In this document: one piece after another, positions 43,701-55,725 of the stretch
Layout of the letters: the number at the start of each line of letters is the position of its first letter
How positions within the stretch are numbered: position 1 is the stretch's first letter
Program-made: the position numbers and the translations under genes
Assembly (NCBI GenBank): GCA_963924555.1
Contig: OZ004582.1
Location: 2,914,001 to 2,978,000 of the forward strand
Length of the DNA: 64,000 nucleotides
From: Crambe crambe
Taxonomy: Eukaryota > Porifera > Demospongiae > Poecilosclerida > Crambeidae
Direction of reading: 5' to 3'
Notes under the pieces: model-generated
The model's database searches: none
What the model was told of the DNA's origin: nothing
What the model saw: only the letters and a program-made list of their open reading frames with translations

Positions 43701-44042
43701 TCGGGAACTGACAGAGGAAGCGAGGCCTTTTACTTTTATAGGCCCCGCTAGCCTCGCCCTTTCATTTTGGCCTGACCTTTGACCCCCATTCACTTAGCTA
43801 GTGAGTGTGTGTAATGCTGTCCAGTCGGTACAAGTGGCATGTTCCAGGTTTGTAGAGTAGTGGCACAGATGGGGCAGTATTTCATAACTGGGGTAGGCAC
43901 CATCTCTTGTGATACTCGGTTTGCAGTGTGTGGAAATGTGACTGATATTAAGCCTGTAAGATCTCAATCTGGGAACAAACCAACTCACTCACTGCTGGCT
44001 GTCTCAGAAGGGGGGAAAATGTGTTAAAAGTCCATGGTGTGA

Positions 44043-47000
44043 TATAATTACAACCTTCCAGTCCATAGCGAAGCCACATTAGTGGACTGAATAGCAAATG
44101 GACTCTCACTGAATGCTCCACTGTGGTACGTTTGAACCACTTTACTCTCTTTCAATGCCTGGGGTCGATGTTAATAAGTCGGGTTTATTCTCTCCACTAA
44201 AGCAATCACTTGACAACGATACAAGGTAAACATATTGCAGCACACTAATTAAAGCATTTCTTTTTTTACCCAACTAGTGGTGCGTAATCGGATCCAAGCT
44301 GGCAGTTCCACTCGTCTAGAGATTACCCCCTCCATAGCTTATAGCTTCGACGTCATCTGGTAAGACCCTATGAGTTGTCATTTTTGCAACTGCATATTCT
44401 TATCTCTACGTGTGGCAACCAATCCTTAGCTAGCCAGTTTGTTAGCTGATGAGCCACCTGTGTGTGGCTGTACCGTGACATGTATATTTTATTCTCGTTG
44501 CTACGGCTGACTCAAAACACTCACACAGCTTGCTGTGCAGGGGATCCCTAAGGAATACGGGTAGCCAATACCACTCAGATGGGGCCCATTGTATTTGAAT
44601 AGCCACATGAATATCAACGTTTTCACTGGCTGGCAGGAATCATCAATTGATGTGAAATTTAATACAAGTAGTTTGGTAATATGGGTGTGATTATTGAAAT
44701 TAGGTATGATAAGCAGGTCTAACGAAATCTGTGTAAACTTGAGGCCGTTCCTGAATAGATGCAGGTTTTTATTGCAGTCAAAACCGACTTGCAGACGAGA
44801 CTGACCTGTGGTAACCACTACCTTAAATTAGCGTGTGGAATGCCAAGTTGTGTGTTCGGGCCGAAATAATGTGGCCTGAACCCATCCACGGTATCGATCT
44901 AGAGCATGTTATAGGAGCAGAGTTCAACAGAGCACGAACGTACAATGTATAATTATGTCGGTATCAGAGAGAACCTACCAATGAGGACCGTTAACACGAG
45001 GTTAAAAATAATTGTGTAATAAATGCAGCTAGCTTGTAATGAGCTCTAATACTGGATAGGAAAATATTCTTCGTGTGATCAGCGATTGTAGTCCTGCATA
45101 ATTATAAGGGCGATTTAAGTAACAGCTAACAGAAAGTTAGCCATGGCTATGCAAGATTACTTTATTTGCATTGGTGGTTCCCGCTATATAGTACAGTAAA
45201 GGTCAACTAGCTTCGACCTCAACAGCTCGTCGACAGGTGGTTGACTGTTCCCATGAGGTCAACATAGTGTTGATGCTGTCGATAAGACAGTGCTTTGACT
45301 AGAAGCCTCGGGGTTGTCCAGTGTGCTGCCAACTGATTTCTAGCAAATCGTGTGAATAGCTTGGCTATGCCAGTATACTTCTAATGATTGAGTCTGTAAG
45401 ATCTTAATCTGGGAACAAACCAACTGACAGCAGTTGTTGGTATAGTAACTATGTCACTGCTAGATTATAACCATCCAGTCCACTTTAGTGAGAAGTAGTG
45501 CACGTCTGTAGAACGATAGAACTTTGTATTCCAGCTTAGACTAACACCTGATTGCTGCTGATGCCTAATTGGCCTTGCTAGTTAGGTATCAGAAGGGTCA
45601 GGTTTGCTCTCTCCACTAAAGTGATCACTTGATAACAGTACGAGATAACTTGCAGCACACTAATTGCCAATTAAAGCATTTCTTTCTTTCTTTTTACCCA
45701 ACAGTTGAAGCAAGGTGTAGAGAAGACACCGGAGATATCGTTCAGACTAGCTGACTAGTGGTGCGTAATCGGATCCAAGCTGGCAGCCCTCAACATCATC
45801 TGGTAAGACCATATGAGTTGTGTTACTTTTGGCAACCCAATCACATCTTAGCACAATAGAACAACTATGCCCAGCAATAACCCAACTTACAACAGCTGCA
45901 GTCTGACGTCCAAGTATCATAGTACAAGCCTCACACTGCAAATGGACAGCACAATCACCACAGCAGGTGTAGTCAATGGGAACGAAGTAACACCTAGCTC
46001 TTGAGAAAGCTGCAGCTTGTAACTAATAGGAGTGCTTGTACTGAATTCATTGGGAAGCTAGCAAAAGAAAGTAAATTGAGAGCATAAAGAGCTTGAAACT
46101 AGCAATATTGCATACAGCTACATAGCTATCGAGAAAACTACACACAGACAAACTTACTAGAGCAACAATTGACCTGTATCGAAGAGACAAAACAGTGTTA
46201 ACGATAATTATGAACAGGAGCTCTGGCTAAAATGTAGTGGTTTACCAAACCTGATCTTATGCATGCAATGTGTCCTCTTTCAGGGCCTGAGGTCCAATTA
46301 ATGCAATAATAATTATTATTGGCAATTTTTATTATTAAATTTTACAGAATTTGTATTTCTTGGGCTGGATGTACAGTTTTGAAAGAACGAACAATGAATA
46401 CAAACTTGGATTGACAGGGGCACTCGAAGCTAAAGCTGCAGCTTTCTCAAGAGCTAGGTGTTACTTCGTTCCCATTGACTACACTTGCTGTGGTGACTGT
46501 GCGCAGTGTGAGGCTTGTACTCTGATACTTGGACGTCAGACTGCAGCTGTTGTAAGTTGGGTTATTGCTGGGCATAGTTGTTCTATTGTGCTAAAAAGTG
46601 ACAGATGAGTCTGAACGATATCTCCCGTGTCTTCTCTACACCTTGCTTCAACTGTTGGGTAAAAAAAAATGTTTACCTCGTATCGTTATCGAGTGATCAC
46701 TTTAGTGGAGAGAGCAAACCTGACTCTTCTGATACCCAACTGGCAAGGCCAATTAGGCATCAGCAGCAATCAGGTGTTAGTCTAAGCTGGAATACAAAGT
46801 TCTATCGTTCTACAGCTATGCACTACTTTTTAACATTGACCCCAGGCATTAAAAGAGAGTAAAGTGCCATAGAGGTTGCCATTCAGTCCATCACACCATG
46901 GAGAACGTAACACTTTTAACACTTTCTCCCCTTCAGAGACAGCTAGGTCAGTTATCACTCATTACCTAACCCTGCGGCTTCTATTCAAAGCACTGTCTCG

Positions 47001-48545
47001 TCAACAGCATACAGCTAATCGACACTATCTCAGAGTGAGGTTGACCTCAAGGGAACAGTCAACCACCTGTTGACGAGCTGTTGGGGTTGCTAGTGTGCTG
47101 ACCTTCTGCCATTTCTGTGATTAGCCGACAACAATAAGATGGTCAAATTTTACCACTGGCAGACATGTAGGTTGAATTGCCTGGTCTCTAGATATCCAGT
47201 CCCTTGCACTTTCCTACCGAGTTTCTTCTGTGGATTCCTGGACAAATGGTTAATAACAAAGGGTAGATTGAATAAACATCAAAATCTTATTGTATTTACG
47301 TGGGCGTAATAATTAGGACATGGGTGGTATACCTCTTGGGTCTTAATCCTTAAACCTTAGCGGCAACCACCAATGCAAATAAAGTAATCTTGCATAGCCA
47401 GCATCCGTGCCATCCGTATGTCTACTCAGCAGATATCCCATGTGGTGTGGCTTGGGATCCATGCTGGTGGGTTTGATCCACCTGCAGGTTACCTACGCTC
47501 AAGCCCATAATTATAATGGGTGACATAATGGATGGGTTCAGGCCACATTAATTTTATTTGGCTCTAGCTCGTAATTATAATGGTACCACCTGTGCCTGAA
47601 CACACAACTTGGCATTCCACACACTAATTTAAGGTTGTGGTTACCACAGGTTATGCAATAAAAACCTGCGTCTATTCAGGACCGGCCTCAAGTTTACATA
47701 GATTTCGATTGGACAACCGACTTGTGATCCTCACTATGGGTAGACGTGCTTATCATACCTAATTTATTACCAACCAAACTAAAATTCACATCAAAGAATT
47801 AAAAGGTGCTTGAATGCCACTTTGATATCATATTGCATCTAAGACGATTACAAATCGGGATACCTGACTAAACCTTTGACCTCGAGCTCTTTGGTTTCCT
47901 CAGGGAATATACATGTCATGGTACAGCCAGGTGTTGGGTGGTTTTCATTTGCCATTCAGTCCACTGTCTTATCAACAGCATCAACACTACATTGAACAGT
48001 CAACTACCTGTCAACAAGCTGTTGGGGTTGCCAGTGTGCTGACCTCTACTATGCCATTTCCAACAACACAAATACTTTAGAAGGTGACAGTAATAAAGGT
48101 GAAGAGGCACAATAAATTTTACGATTGGCAGGGACAGCATTGGCAGACATGTTGTCTGTCTGGTCTCTAAATGTAAAGTTTGCCATGTTTGTGACTGAAT
48201 ATGCAGTTGAAAAATGACAACTCATAGGGTCTTACCAGATGACGTCGAAGCTATAAGCTATGGAGGGGGTGGTATCTCTAGACGAGTGGAACTGCCAGCT
48301 TGGATCCGATTACGCACCACTAGTCAGCTAGTCTTAACATCTCTCCTGTATCTTCTCTACACCTTGCTTCGACTGTTGGATAAAAAAAGAAATGCTTTAA
48401 TTAGTGTGCTGCAATATGTTTACCTTGTATCGTTGTCAAGTGATCGCTTTAGTGGAGAGAATAAACACGACTTATTCAGTGAGAGTCCATTTGCTATTCA
48501 GTCCACTAATGTGGCTTCGCCATGGACTGGAAGGTTGTAATTATA
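44043..48545. repeat. Large imperfect palindrome, arms of about 2 kb
   Basis: The left arm (44,043-46,015) and right arm (46,430-48,545) are reverse complements with gaps around a spacer of about 410 bases. Paired landmarks: tataattacaaccttccag (44,043) with its complement ending 48,545; ggatccaagctggcag (44,289) with 48,306; tgacatgtatattt (about 44,477) with 47,910; tgcaagattactttatttgc (45,147) with 47,398; gcttcgacc...acagctcg (45,210) with 47,080. Each arm also contains an internal direct repeat: a block with actagtggtgcgtaatcgga occurs at 44,272 and at 45,755, so one block exists in four copies, two per strand. Indels between the arms show considerable age. Whether this is a foldback transposon or a head-to-head duplication of host DNA is not decided. 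Confidence 0.75.
46351..46608 (+). CDS. Cys-rich open frame near the palindrome centre
   Basis: Reads EYKLGLTGALEAKAAAFSRA, RCYFVPIDYTCCGDCAQCEA and CTLILGRQTAAVVSWVIAGH. The mirrored arm encodes a close version on the minus strand at 45,747-45,941 (QCEACTMILGRQTAAVVSWV). Preservation of the frame in both arms hints at coding, perhaps an exon of a Cys-rich domain. No family recognised. Confidence 0.35.
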   Translation: MYFLGWMYSFERTNNEYKLGLTGALEAKAAAFSRARCYFVPIDYTCCGDCAQCEACTLILGRQTAAVVSWVIAGHSCSIVLKSDR

Positions 48546-50050
48546 GAAGATGCTAAGCAACTGGTTTTAGAAATTTGGGGCAACAGAACATCCACATCTT
48601 TTAGTGGTCCTTGCACTCAGTTCACTCTCCCCATGACTGTAAGTTTCTACGCGCCACATTTGGAGCTGATTCCTATCAACTTCACTCGGGAGAATCAGTG
48701 GTAATCATGTGCCCTAGTAGGCGCTTGGTATATAAATTTCCACTTGGTCGTAGAGCTTTTGGTGGCTTAACAAAATTTGCTATAAGCCCAGGATTGCTAC
48801 ATCTCTCCGTGGTTGGTTCGAATATGATGCCTACAGCCCCCCACTGAGTTCAAGCAATGCCAAGCAGCACTAATCGACATTGATAGAAGTTGTCCTATAA
48901 CAAACCGCCCATCTTCACCCTACGTGCTATATTCAAAGTCAGAAATGTACAAGTGCCCTACAGCTTCGTGGACTTGCGAGAACCTCGATTGGAAGCAGTT
49001 TGGAATGTTGATTCAGGAACTCGCTGGCTCTACACATGATTTCATAACAAAGCTGATACACAATGGTGAGTTACTTATTTTGTGAAAATTGAGGTATGTC
49101 ATAATAGTCTGCCACTCTTACGAAGGTCGGTATGACGAAGCTGCTCATAGAGCATGGAGTGTGGAAGAGTCGAGATGATCTATACTTCCTTGTAAACTAC
49201 CAGCATAAAAATTTTGAAAGTGTGTATTTATACATGTCATGCCTTTTCAGTATGTCAAAGTACAAGCTGGCAATCCTGTGGTTTCACTTAATTGGGGCGA
49301 AGCCCCACATTTACGAGTTCTGTGGCAATTTCGTCTGTACGTATGTATGTGTCGTATGTCCAGAGAAGCGCACATGGGCTTAGTTATGCGAGGGGCAGTC
49401 TGATTGGTCAAGTTTCAAGAAGCCAGAACTAGCAGGGCCCTGTGACTCGATCTGTCGCATTTCTTTATCTTTACAGGTGTACTATAAACATTGAACACAT
49501 GCATGGAAATATGAACTAAGGAGAAGTCATGTGCAGTGAGTTCGACTTCTTTTGGATTTAGAGGAGCCCGATCTAGCAAATTGGATCGAGATGTGCTTGC
49601 ACTGCACTATTGCTAGTGCTAGACTTGTATAGGTATCTCCCAATGACAACGAATGGTTATAACTCCTTAATAACAAAAAATTACATATATATGACATGAA
49701 ACAGGATCACCGGCGTGTTTTACGCTAGTATGTAGAATTGCTGGTCGGTGTGCATTTGTCAAAACTACTCAAATATTTGAGTATGGAATGATAATTTACC
49801 TTTAGTTAAATTTATTATTTTCTTTGGCATAAGTCATTATAATAATGAGTATAACACTTCACTGCTATAAGATATCCTTATTGATATTAGGGATATAAGT
49901 ACAGTGGAAACTGTTTGCTATAACAGAACATTGATATATGACTGATATAAGAAGCATGCTATAGCAGGGTTATGTTACAAGCAATGTTATGCTAGTGCTT
50001 ATTCTACATGAAAGTATAATCATCTCTATAGCTTTATTCTATATCAGAGT
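48546..50050 (+). other. Possible exon remnants, unrecognised
   Basis: A plus frame reads DCKFLRATFGADSYQLHSGE and LVYKFPLGRRAFGGLTKFAI and SPGLLHLSVVGSNMMPTAP at 48,611-48,847. Another frame near 48,890-49,060 reads YSKSEMYKCPTASWTCENLD and WKQFGMLIQELAGSTHDFIT. They look protein-like but I cannot name them, and stops separate them. After 49,400 the sequence is A/T-rich with nothing seen. Confidence 0.3.
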
Positions 50051-50089
50051 GTTTAGTTACATGAATAGGTGGGGGTGGGAGGTCAAGGG

Positions 50090-50350
50090 GTATATTATGA
50101 AACGTTGCTCGAATTGCAAGGCTACCGTGGTTGCACGGCGTAATGTAATAATTATGTGTAGATGTATGGTAATAGTAAGGTAGCTCTGGATCCATCCATT
50201 TCTCAAACTCCAAGTACAACTTGGCCAGTTTTGTGGTGAAATTTTTCCCCAAGGCATCACGCATCACACTAAAAAAACATTGGACATCATTTGACGTTCC
50301 TGCTCAGATCCTGTCTGGTGCCTCCTCCATTCCTTCCCTTCGATATTAGT
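50090..50350 (-). pseudogene. Fragment of uncharacterised amplified gene (FSVMRDALG type)
   Basis: Reads GTSNDVQCFFSVMRDALGKN and FTTKLAKLYLEFEKWMDPEL followed by PYYYHT. I recall the pattern T.DD.E.FFS..RD..G..FT ... EF.KR.+P.LPFYY from the same kinds of multicopy sponge genes seen at 15.9 kb. Frame-split and without borders. Confidence 0.4.
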
Positions 50351-51290
50351 GGTAACAGCAGCCAGAGTTGAGATAGGCCTAAGATTGTCAACCAATACAG
50401 TTTAGTCTAGGGCTCGCTTGCTAGCTGGCTACATGCATTGCCAGTATGGTTCTAATTTTGATGGAACTATGCCTCAAATGTCTCCCCGGACTCTTAGACC
50501 ATGAGTGGCAAGGACATCTACAGGGGAACCACAGTGACTACAGAGATGAGGTAACACCACACCCAAGTCTCAGTCCAAGAGACCCTAGACCTGTAAATCA
50601 TTTACACAATGATTACATATAGCGTATCATAAGTGGGTGCCATTTCATGCTGCGTGGATTTTTCTTTGTAGCTGCTTCCATCTGTTGAGCCCAGAAGAGC
50701 TGTCTAAAGGAGTCCTCAATATCTTTATGCACGTCTTCATCAAGAGTAATGCCGATTTTATAATTTTTTGGATCATCCTATCTGGCCTCTATGGAAATTT
50801 TTGAGCCGATCAGGAAGAGATTGATACCTGTGTGTTTATAATATGTCAATAATACTACATAATTATTATGTATACAGCTGTATACCTGTAGTTCACATGG
50901 CTGTATGACTGGCCTAGCATCTTGACTTTGCTGCAATTGTACTAAAAAGTGTACATCTATGTGTTGCACATGCAGAACATCTTTCAGCTTTTCTGGTGCC
51001 TTCTATTAGGAAATAGCAGTTGTCATGACGTATGGTGGTGACGGATATGTCGTCAATAAAACCTGCACCCTTTCCTGTCAGTATATCCATTCAGTATGCA
51101 TGGCTGAATCCTATAAATTGTGAATTATTGTGGAATTTACCTACTGTGGTATCAAGTGTTCCAGCTATTGAACCATCATTTCAAAAATTGATTCCAACAA
51201 AGTATGTACTGGAAATGCAGATACCAACCTCATCAAAATGTGGCAGCAAAGATCGATCACACTTCATAATTATTATTACAATTTTTTTCT
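50350..51290. other. No gene recognised
   Basis: Mixed sequence with short frames on both strands and nothing identifiable. Confidence 0.35.
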
Positions 51291-51625
51291 CACCTGTTGT
51301 TGGGAAATGATATGCTCCATTTCAGATCTTCAGTTATAGATAATGTTACTATATCAGATTCTTTGATTGAGGTACTCAATTTGCATAGAGTAACAGGTAT
51401 TTTGGGTGCATCAAGAATGATCCACGTTGGTGGTAAACCAAAAAATTTGAGTCTTGCATGTAGAGCAGCGGCATCAACTTCTCTTCCAAGGTACGATGTA
51501 ATGGGAAAAGAGACAAGGAGAGGTGGTAAGTGCTTTTTTGGTGGTGATATTATAAGCTGCTTCTTTCTGCACGATTTTTGAGCTGATAGAAATAAATACA
51601 TCTTATTATCCCATGCACAATGCAC
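51290..51625 (-). CDS. Unrecognised open frame, strand uncertain
   Basis: Both strands are open over nearly 300 bases here. The minus frame reads LKFFGLPPTWIILDAPKIPV and ESDIVTLSITEDLKWSISFP. The plus frame reads SVIDNVTISDSLIEVLNLHR and VTGILGASRMIHVGGKPKNL. Either could be an exon. I have no family for either and give the minus strand only as a placeholder. Confidence 0.2.
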   Translation of the reverse strand: MHCAWDNKMYLFLSAQKSCRKKQLIISPPKKHLPPLLVSFPITSYLGREVDAAALHARLKFFGLPPTWIILDAPKIPVTLCKLSTSIKESDIVTLSITEDLKWSISFPNNR

Positions 51626-51789
51626 AGCTATAGCTATAGACTAGCAAAAGTGCATCATTACATAGCAAAAGTGCATCATTACAAGAGTACACCAAGTCTT
51701 ATATTGCTCAAGCGATAATCTAGTCCTAGCTTTAGTATTTGCATGATGGGAACTTTTCTTTTAATATTGTAGTACTGATGTTCTTCCCC

Positions 51790-52090
51790 CGACCAGTTAA
51801 GACCCTATCAGTTCTTTGCATGGCGTTTGGGCTATCGGGGCAGGAACTCAGTTGGGATTGGCTGCACGCCTGGCAGACAACCTAACAGTATGAAGATCCA
51901 CACTCAAACAAGATCGAAGAAGCTAGTCATGGAAATGAATGAGCTGGGCCTTAGTGACCGAATTCTGCAGCTAGAAAACCAACTAGCTAATTCAGTTTGT
52001 CTGCATGCAAAAGAGATTAGCCTAGTGTCCCTCTCAGCTGCGGCATGGACTTTTTACTGTCGGTGCTCTAGACAACCTGGACCACAATCC
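51790..52090 (+). pseudogene. Scrap of an amplified gene (GCTPGRQPNSM)
   Basis: Reads NSVGIGCTPGRQPNSMKIHT, SKKLVMEMNELGLSDRILQ. I tentatively recall a G.+IP.QPTS..RRK type motif from multicopy sponge genes that also carry GR-rich linkers. Very short and uncertain. Confidence 0.25.
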
Positions 52091-52339
52091 TAGCACAACA
52101 GCAAAAGATTCTTTTCATGGCACTGGTATTAGTTTATTTCAGTTTTGTACTGAATCTAATGTTGGGCAACTCCAGAGCACAGAACTATCTTAATCTGCTG
52201 AAATAAAAAATTGCTATCTTCCTGAGGAGTATACTACTGTACCAGCTGTTGTCCTCAAAAAGGAAAGTGTGTCTGTTCCCAATAATTGCAATAGCGTTAC
52301 AGCAGTCAATGGGAAGCAAAGTCAAAAGAGATTGCTTGG

Positions 52340-55030
52340 TTACAACATGCAGTAAGGCTGCTGAATATGTAGTGATGCTGTGACTTGGGCTGCGTACCAT
52401 GCATTCCTTGTGTTCTTCTCCTGTTCATTTGGTTTAAGGTTTTTCTTTAGCTGTTTCACATTAAGGTCTGGGGTGTATTCTGCGACCAGAAATGTGTCAT
52501 ATTTTGTGTGGGTGTTTCCCTTATCTTTTTCTTGTAGGGTGAGGGGTCGTGATTCGAAGGGGACCGACTCTTGTACGTTCCTAATTAGGGATTGTGGGTA
52601 TCCTCTGTCTCTGAATATTTGGTGCATTTTGTCTTGTATTTTGCTGTACTCAGTTCTGCAAGAGCAGGCTCTGAGGAGTCTGGTCAGTTCCCCTTTGACC
52701 ATGCCCCTAAATATGTTTCTGGGATGGCCGGAGGAGTACTCCAAGTATTGGAATTTATTTGTCTTTTTAAAGAAGGGTTTGACATCTAGTGTGCAAACCT
52801 CTCTCCCTTGTGGATTGTGATGTCGAGGAAGTCCACACTGCTTTCAGAGCATTCGAATGTGAACTTGATCGTGGGGTGTTTTCCATTTAGATACTTGACA
52901 AAGTCTCTCAGTGATTCCGGGGAGTCTGGCCAGATGCACAGGACGTCATCTATGTATCTACTTGGTGGAACATTTTGTCCGCAAATTGGAAATAGTTTCT
53001 GTGTTTAGGAGGTCTGACATTGTACCCGGGGGTATTGGTACTTCTTGGGCTTTGGGATTATTTGTGTAGACTCCGTCTTTGATTGCCTGTATGCCCTCTT
53101 TGTGTGGGATGTTGAGGTACAGTGCTTTGACGTCTATGGTTGCTAGGGTGCAATTTCGTGGGAGGATGTTAATTAGGTGACCAGTGTTTTTAATGTGTGA
53201 TTCTATCTGGGGGACAAAATTAATGGTTGTGGGGCCTCCACATCCACTAACTATTGGTCTCACCACTATGGGGTTCTTGTGGATCTTTTTGAGGAAGTAG
53301 AGTTGTTGTGTACGTGGTGTTTCTCCTTTTTCAAATGTCAGGTATTTTCTGGTAGTCTCATCTATGATTCCCCTTTTGTACATGACACTGACGTACGTGT
53401 TGATTGCTTCCGTCAGATGTAGTGTGGGATCACTGTCAATTTGTTGGTAAATTGTGTTATCCCTGACATATCCATCCGTGTCTTCAACCACGATGCTGGA
53501 GCCTTTGTCTGCACTCTTTATGACCAGGGTTTGGTCTGTGGCCAGTTTGTGGAGGGTGTAGCGTTCCTCTGCTGTCATGTTTGGGTTGAACCTCTTGGGG
53601 GTGAGGTCTTCAATGGACCCTTCCACGCGTTGCAGGTAGTCTTCTATCTCTTTGGAGGCTCTGGGTGGGTTCCAGGTGCTCTTTCTCCTGAATGGGTGTG
53701 ATTTGGGTGTGGCTTGGTCTCTGAACCTTAAAGAGTGCGAAGGCATCTAGGAGGTTGGGAGTGTGCATCTTGTTACTGGGGACAAATGTCAGGCCTTTGG
53801 ATAAGACCTTGGTTTCTGTTTCTGTGAGTTTTCTGGAGGAGAGGTTAGTGACGTATTTCTGTGAGGCTATCACGTCATCTGCCCTCTTCCTGAGTGATCT
53901 ATTGTATCTACTCTTGTGGTTCTCAGGTACGTAGGTTGGGACAATTTTATTAATTCTGAGTTTACAGCATTTTGGTCTCTTTGAGGGTGTGTGCTTGTGA
54001 CTGTATCTGTGGTGACATGTGTAATTATCTGTGTAATTATCTATGTAATTATCTAATTGTACAGTTGTTTTACTCACCGAGAGGAAGAAACGCAAACTCT
54101 CTAATCTGGAGGACCCAAATCCCCAGAGACTGAAGAAGAGGAGAGGACAGGACCCCCCAACCTCTGCCACCTCCTCCAGCACAACCACCAACAGGACAAG
54201 GAGAGAAAGGGAAAAGGAGACCCACAAGAAAAAGGACCGCCGACCGAGACAGGAAGAGCTACCACCCACCCACTGCTCCTCCCTCGTCCAACAGGGGTAT
54301 GCACCACTCACCCCCCACCAGGTACCCCCACCAGCACCTTTGCCGTACTGCACCCCTGGTTACCCTCAGCAACCACCGCTGTGGGCCCAGGGAGTTCAGC
54401 AGGAGCAGCAATCCCCGCTGCCTCCTCTGAACACGCAGGTTTTTCGGCACACTGACAAGTAACCAGCCAGTTTTCCCTCTCCCTCATGACGTTGTCCATC
54501 ATGATGGTGTGCCTTTCCCTTTGCTGTGGGGAGACTTGGGGGAGTCTGGCATCCATGGCCTCCTGGATCTCCGCCTTTTCTCGGGAGAGTCTGAGGAAGG
54601 TTTGCTCGTAGTGGTCTATGAGCAGAGAGGTTAGTTCTTTTTGGGTGCGGTTTGTGGTTTCCTTAAACCTTTGCTGTACGTCAGTGTAGTCTGACAAGAG
54701 AGCATTGCACTTGGTCCCCACCTGCAGGCCTTTGGGGATTCTGTCATTCTCGAGGCAGTCCATGAGGAACTGCCTATGTGAGTCGACTTTTGTTAGGTTG
54801 GTAGCAGTCCTTTTGAACTTCTGGCAGAGGGCTAGTAGTGCCTTGTCGTCCGGTTGCTCTTCTTGTTCGGTTGTAGCTGGAGGGTCTGTTTGCATAAACA
54901 GCTCCTGGAGGGCTTCTTGTGCATCTTGTGCGGTGTCAGTTTGTTTGGTGGTGGTGGCGGATCGAGTCACGGGTCCAGCTCCATCGAGGGCTAGTGCATC
55001 TAATTTGGTTTTAAGCGAACCCACGCCTTG
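52340..55030 (-). mobile_element. Penelope-like retroelement (PLE), ORF1-like and RT parts, broken
   Basis: Reading leftwards: an ORF1-like frame (54,308-55,024) rich in charged helices (TATNLTKVDSHRQFLMDCLE, NDRIPKGLQVGTKCNALL); then the RT with LTETETKVLSKGLTFVP, QTLVIKSADKGSSIVVEDTD, YFLKKIHKNPIVVRPIVSGC, TIDVKALYLNIPHKEGI, YIDDVLCIWPDSPESLRDF with the catalytic Asp pair, SSVDFLDITIHKGE, and SGHPRNIFRGMVKGELTRLL in the thumb. PLEs combine a telomerase-related RT with, in many cases, a GIY-YIG nuclease after it; I see no nuclease beyond about 52,340. The element is broken in a few places, and one internal stretch (54,070-54,462) reads better in the opposite orientation. Age moderate. Confidence 0.8.
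54070..54462 (+). other. Oppositely oriented Pro/Gln-rich stretch inside the Penelope-like element
   Basis: On the plus strand the sequence reads ERKKRKLSNLEDPNPQRLKK, then a basic stretch, then PLTPHQVPPPAPLPYCTPGY and PPLNTQVFRHTDK followed by a stop. It has the composition of a protein tail, while the minus-strand frame here has only low-complexity residues. Both flanks clearly read on the minus strand. It may be an internal inversion or a separate insertion. Confidence 0.4.
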
Positions 55031-55041
55031 GTTGATACTAG

Positions 55042-55725
55042 GCCAGGGGAAGAGCTAGAGTGGGTGTGGTCTTGTGACCACTTCTAGGTGTACAGGGGTG
55101 GTTTTCTCACAGTATTGTGACAACATCTGGGTGTATGGGATGTACTTGTGTTGATCTCTTGACCACAAGGCTAGGTTTGTATGGCCAAAGGGCTTAGCTA
55201 GGGCCAGGGGAAGAGCTAGAGAGGGTGTGGTCTTGTGACCACTTCTAGGTGTACAGGGGTGGTTTTCTCACAGTGTTGTGACGACATCAAGGTGTATGGG
55301 ATGTACTTGTGTTGATTTCTTGACTCCAAAGCTAGGTTTGTATCGCCAAAGGGCTTAGCTAGGGCCAGGGAAGAGCTAGAGAGGGTCTCTAGGTGTACAG
55401 GGGTCGTTTTCTGGCAGTGTTGTGACAACATCTAGGTGTATGGGATGTACTTGTGTTTATTTCTTGGCTGCAAGGCTAGGTTTGTATGGTCAAAGGGCTT
55501 AGCTAGGGCCAGGGGAAGAGCTAGAGAGGGTGTGGTCTTGTGACAACCTCTAGGTGTACAGGGGTCGTTTTCTCACAGTGTTGTATGGGATGTACTTGTG
55601 TTGATTTCTTGACTCCAAGGCTAGGTTTGTACGGCCAAAGGGCTTAGCTAGGGCCAGGGGAAGAGCTAGAGTGGGTGTGGTCTTGTGATCACTTCTAGGT
55701 GTATGAATGCAAAAAATTTCTTCGA
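55042..55725. repeat. Satellite-like tandem repeat, about 4.5 units of 145-160 bp
   Basis: Units start near 55,042, 55,202, 55,363, 55,507 and 55,652, marked by gggccaggggaagagctaga, then tgtggtcttgtgacc, ctaggtgtacaggggt and gtatgggatgtacttgtgtt. Differences are single bases and short losses. It follows the 5' side of the Penelope-like element directly and ends at the hairpin below. A shortened relative (ggggtggttttctcagtgttg) occurs at 57,421. Confidence 0.88.

Noticed and set aside
51290-51625. A glycoside hydrolase domain on the plus strand (DNVTISDSLIEV)
   Set aside because: A faint resemblance to a C-terminal beta-sandwich only. No catalytic block nearby, and the minus strand is equally open.
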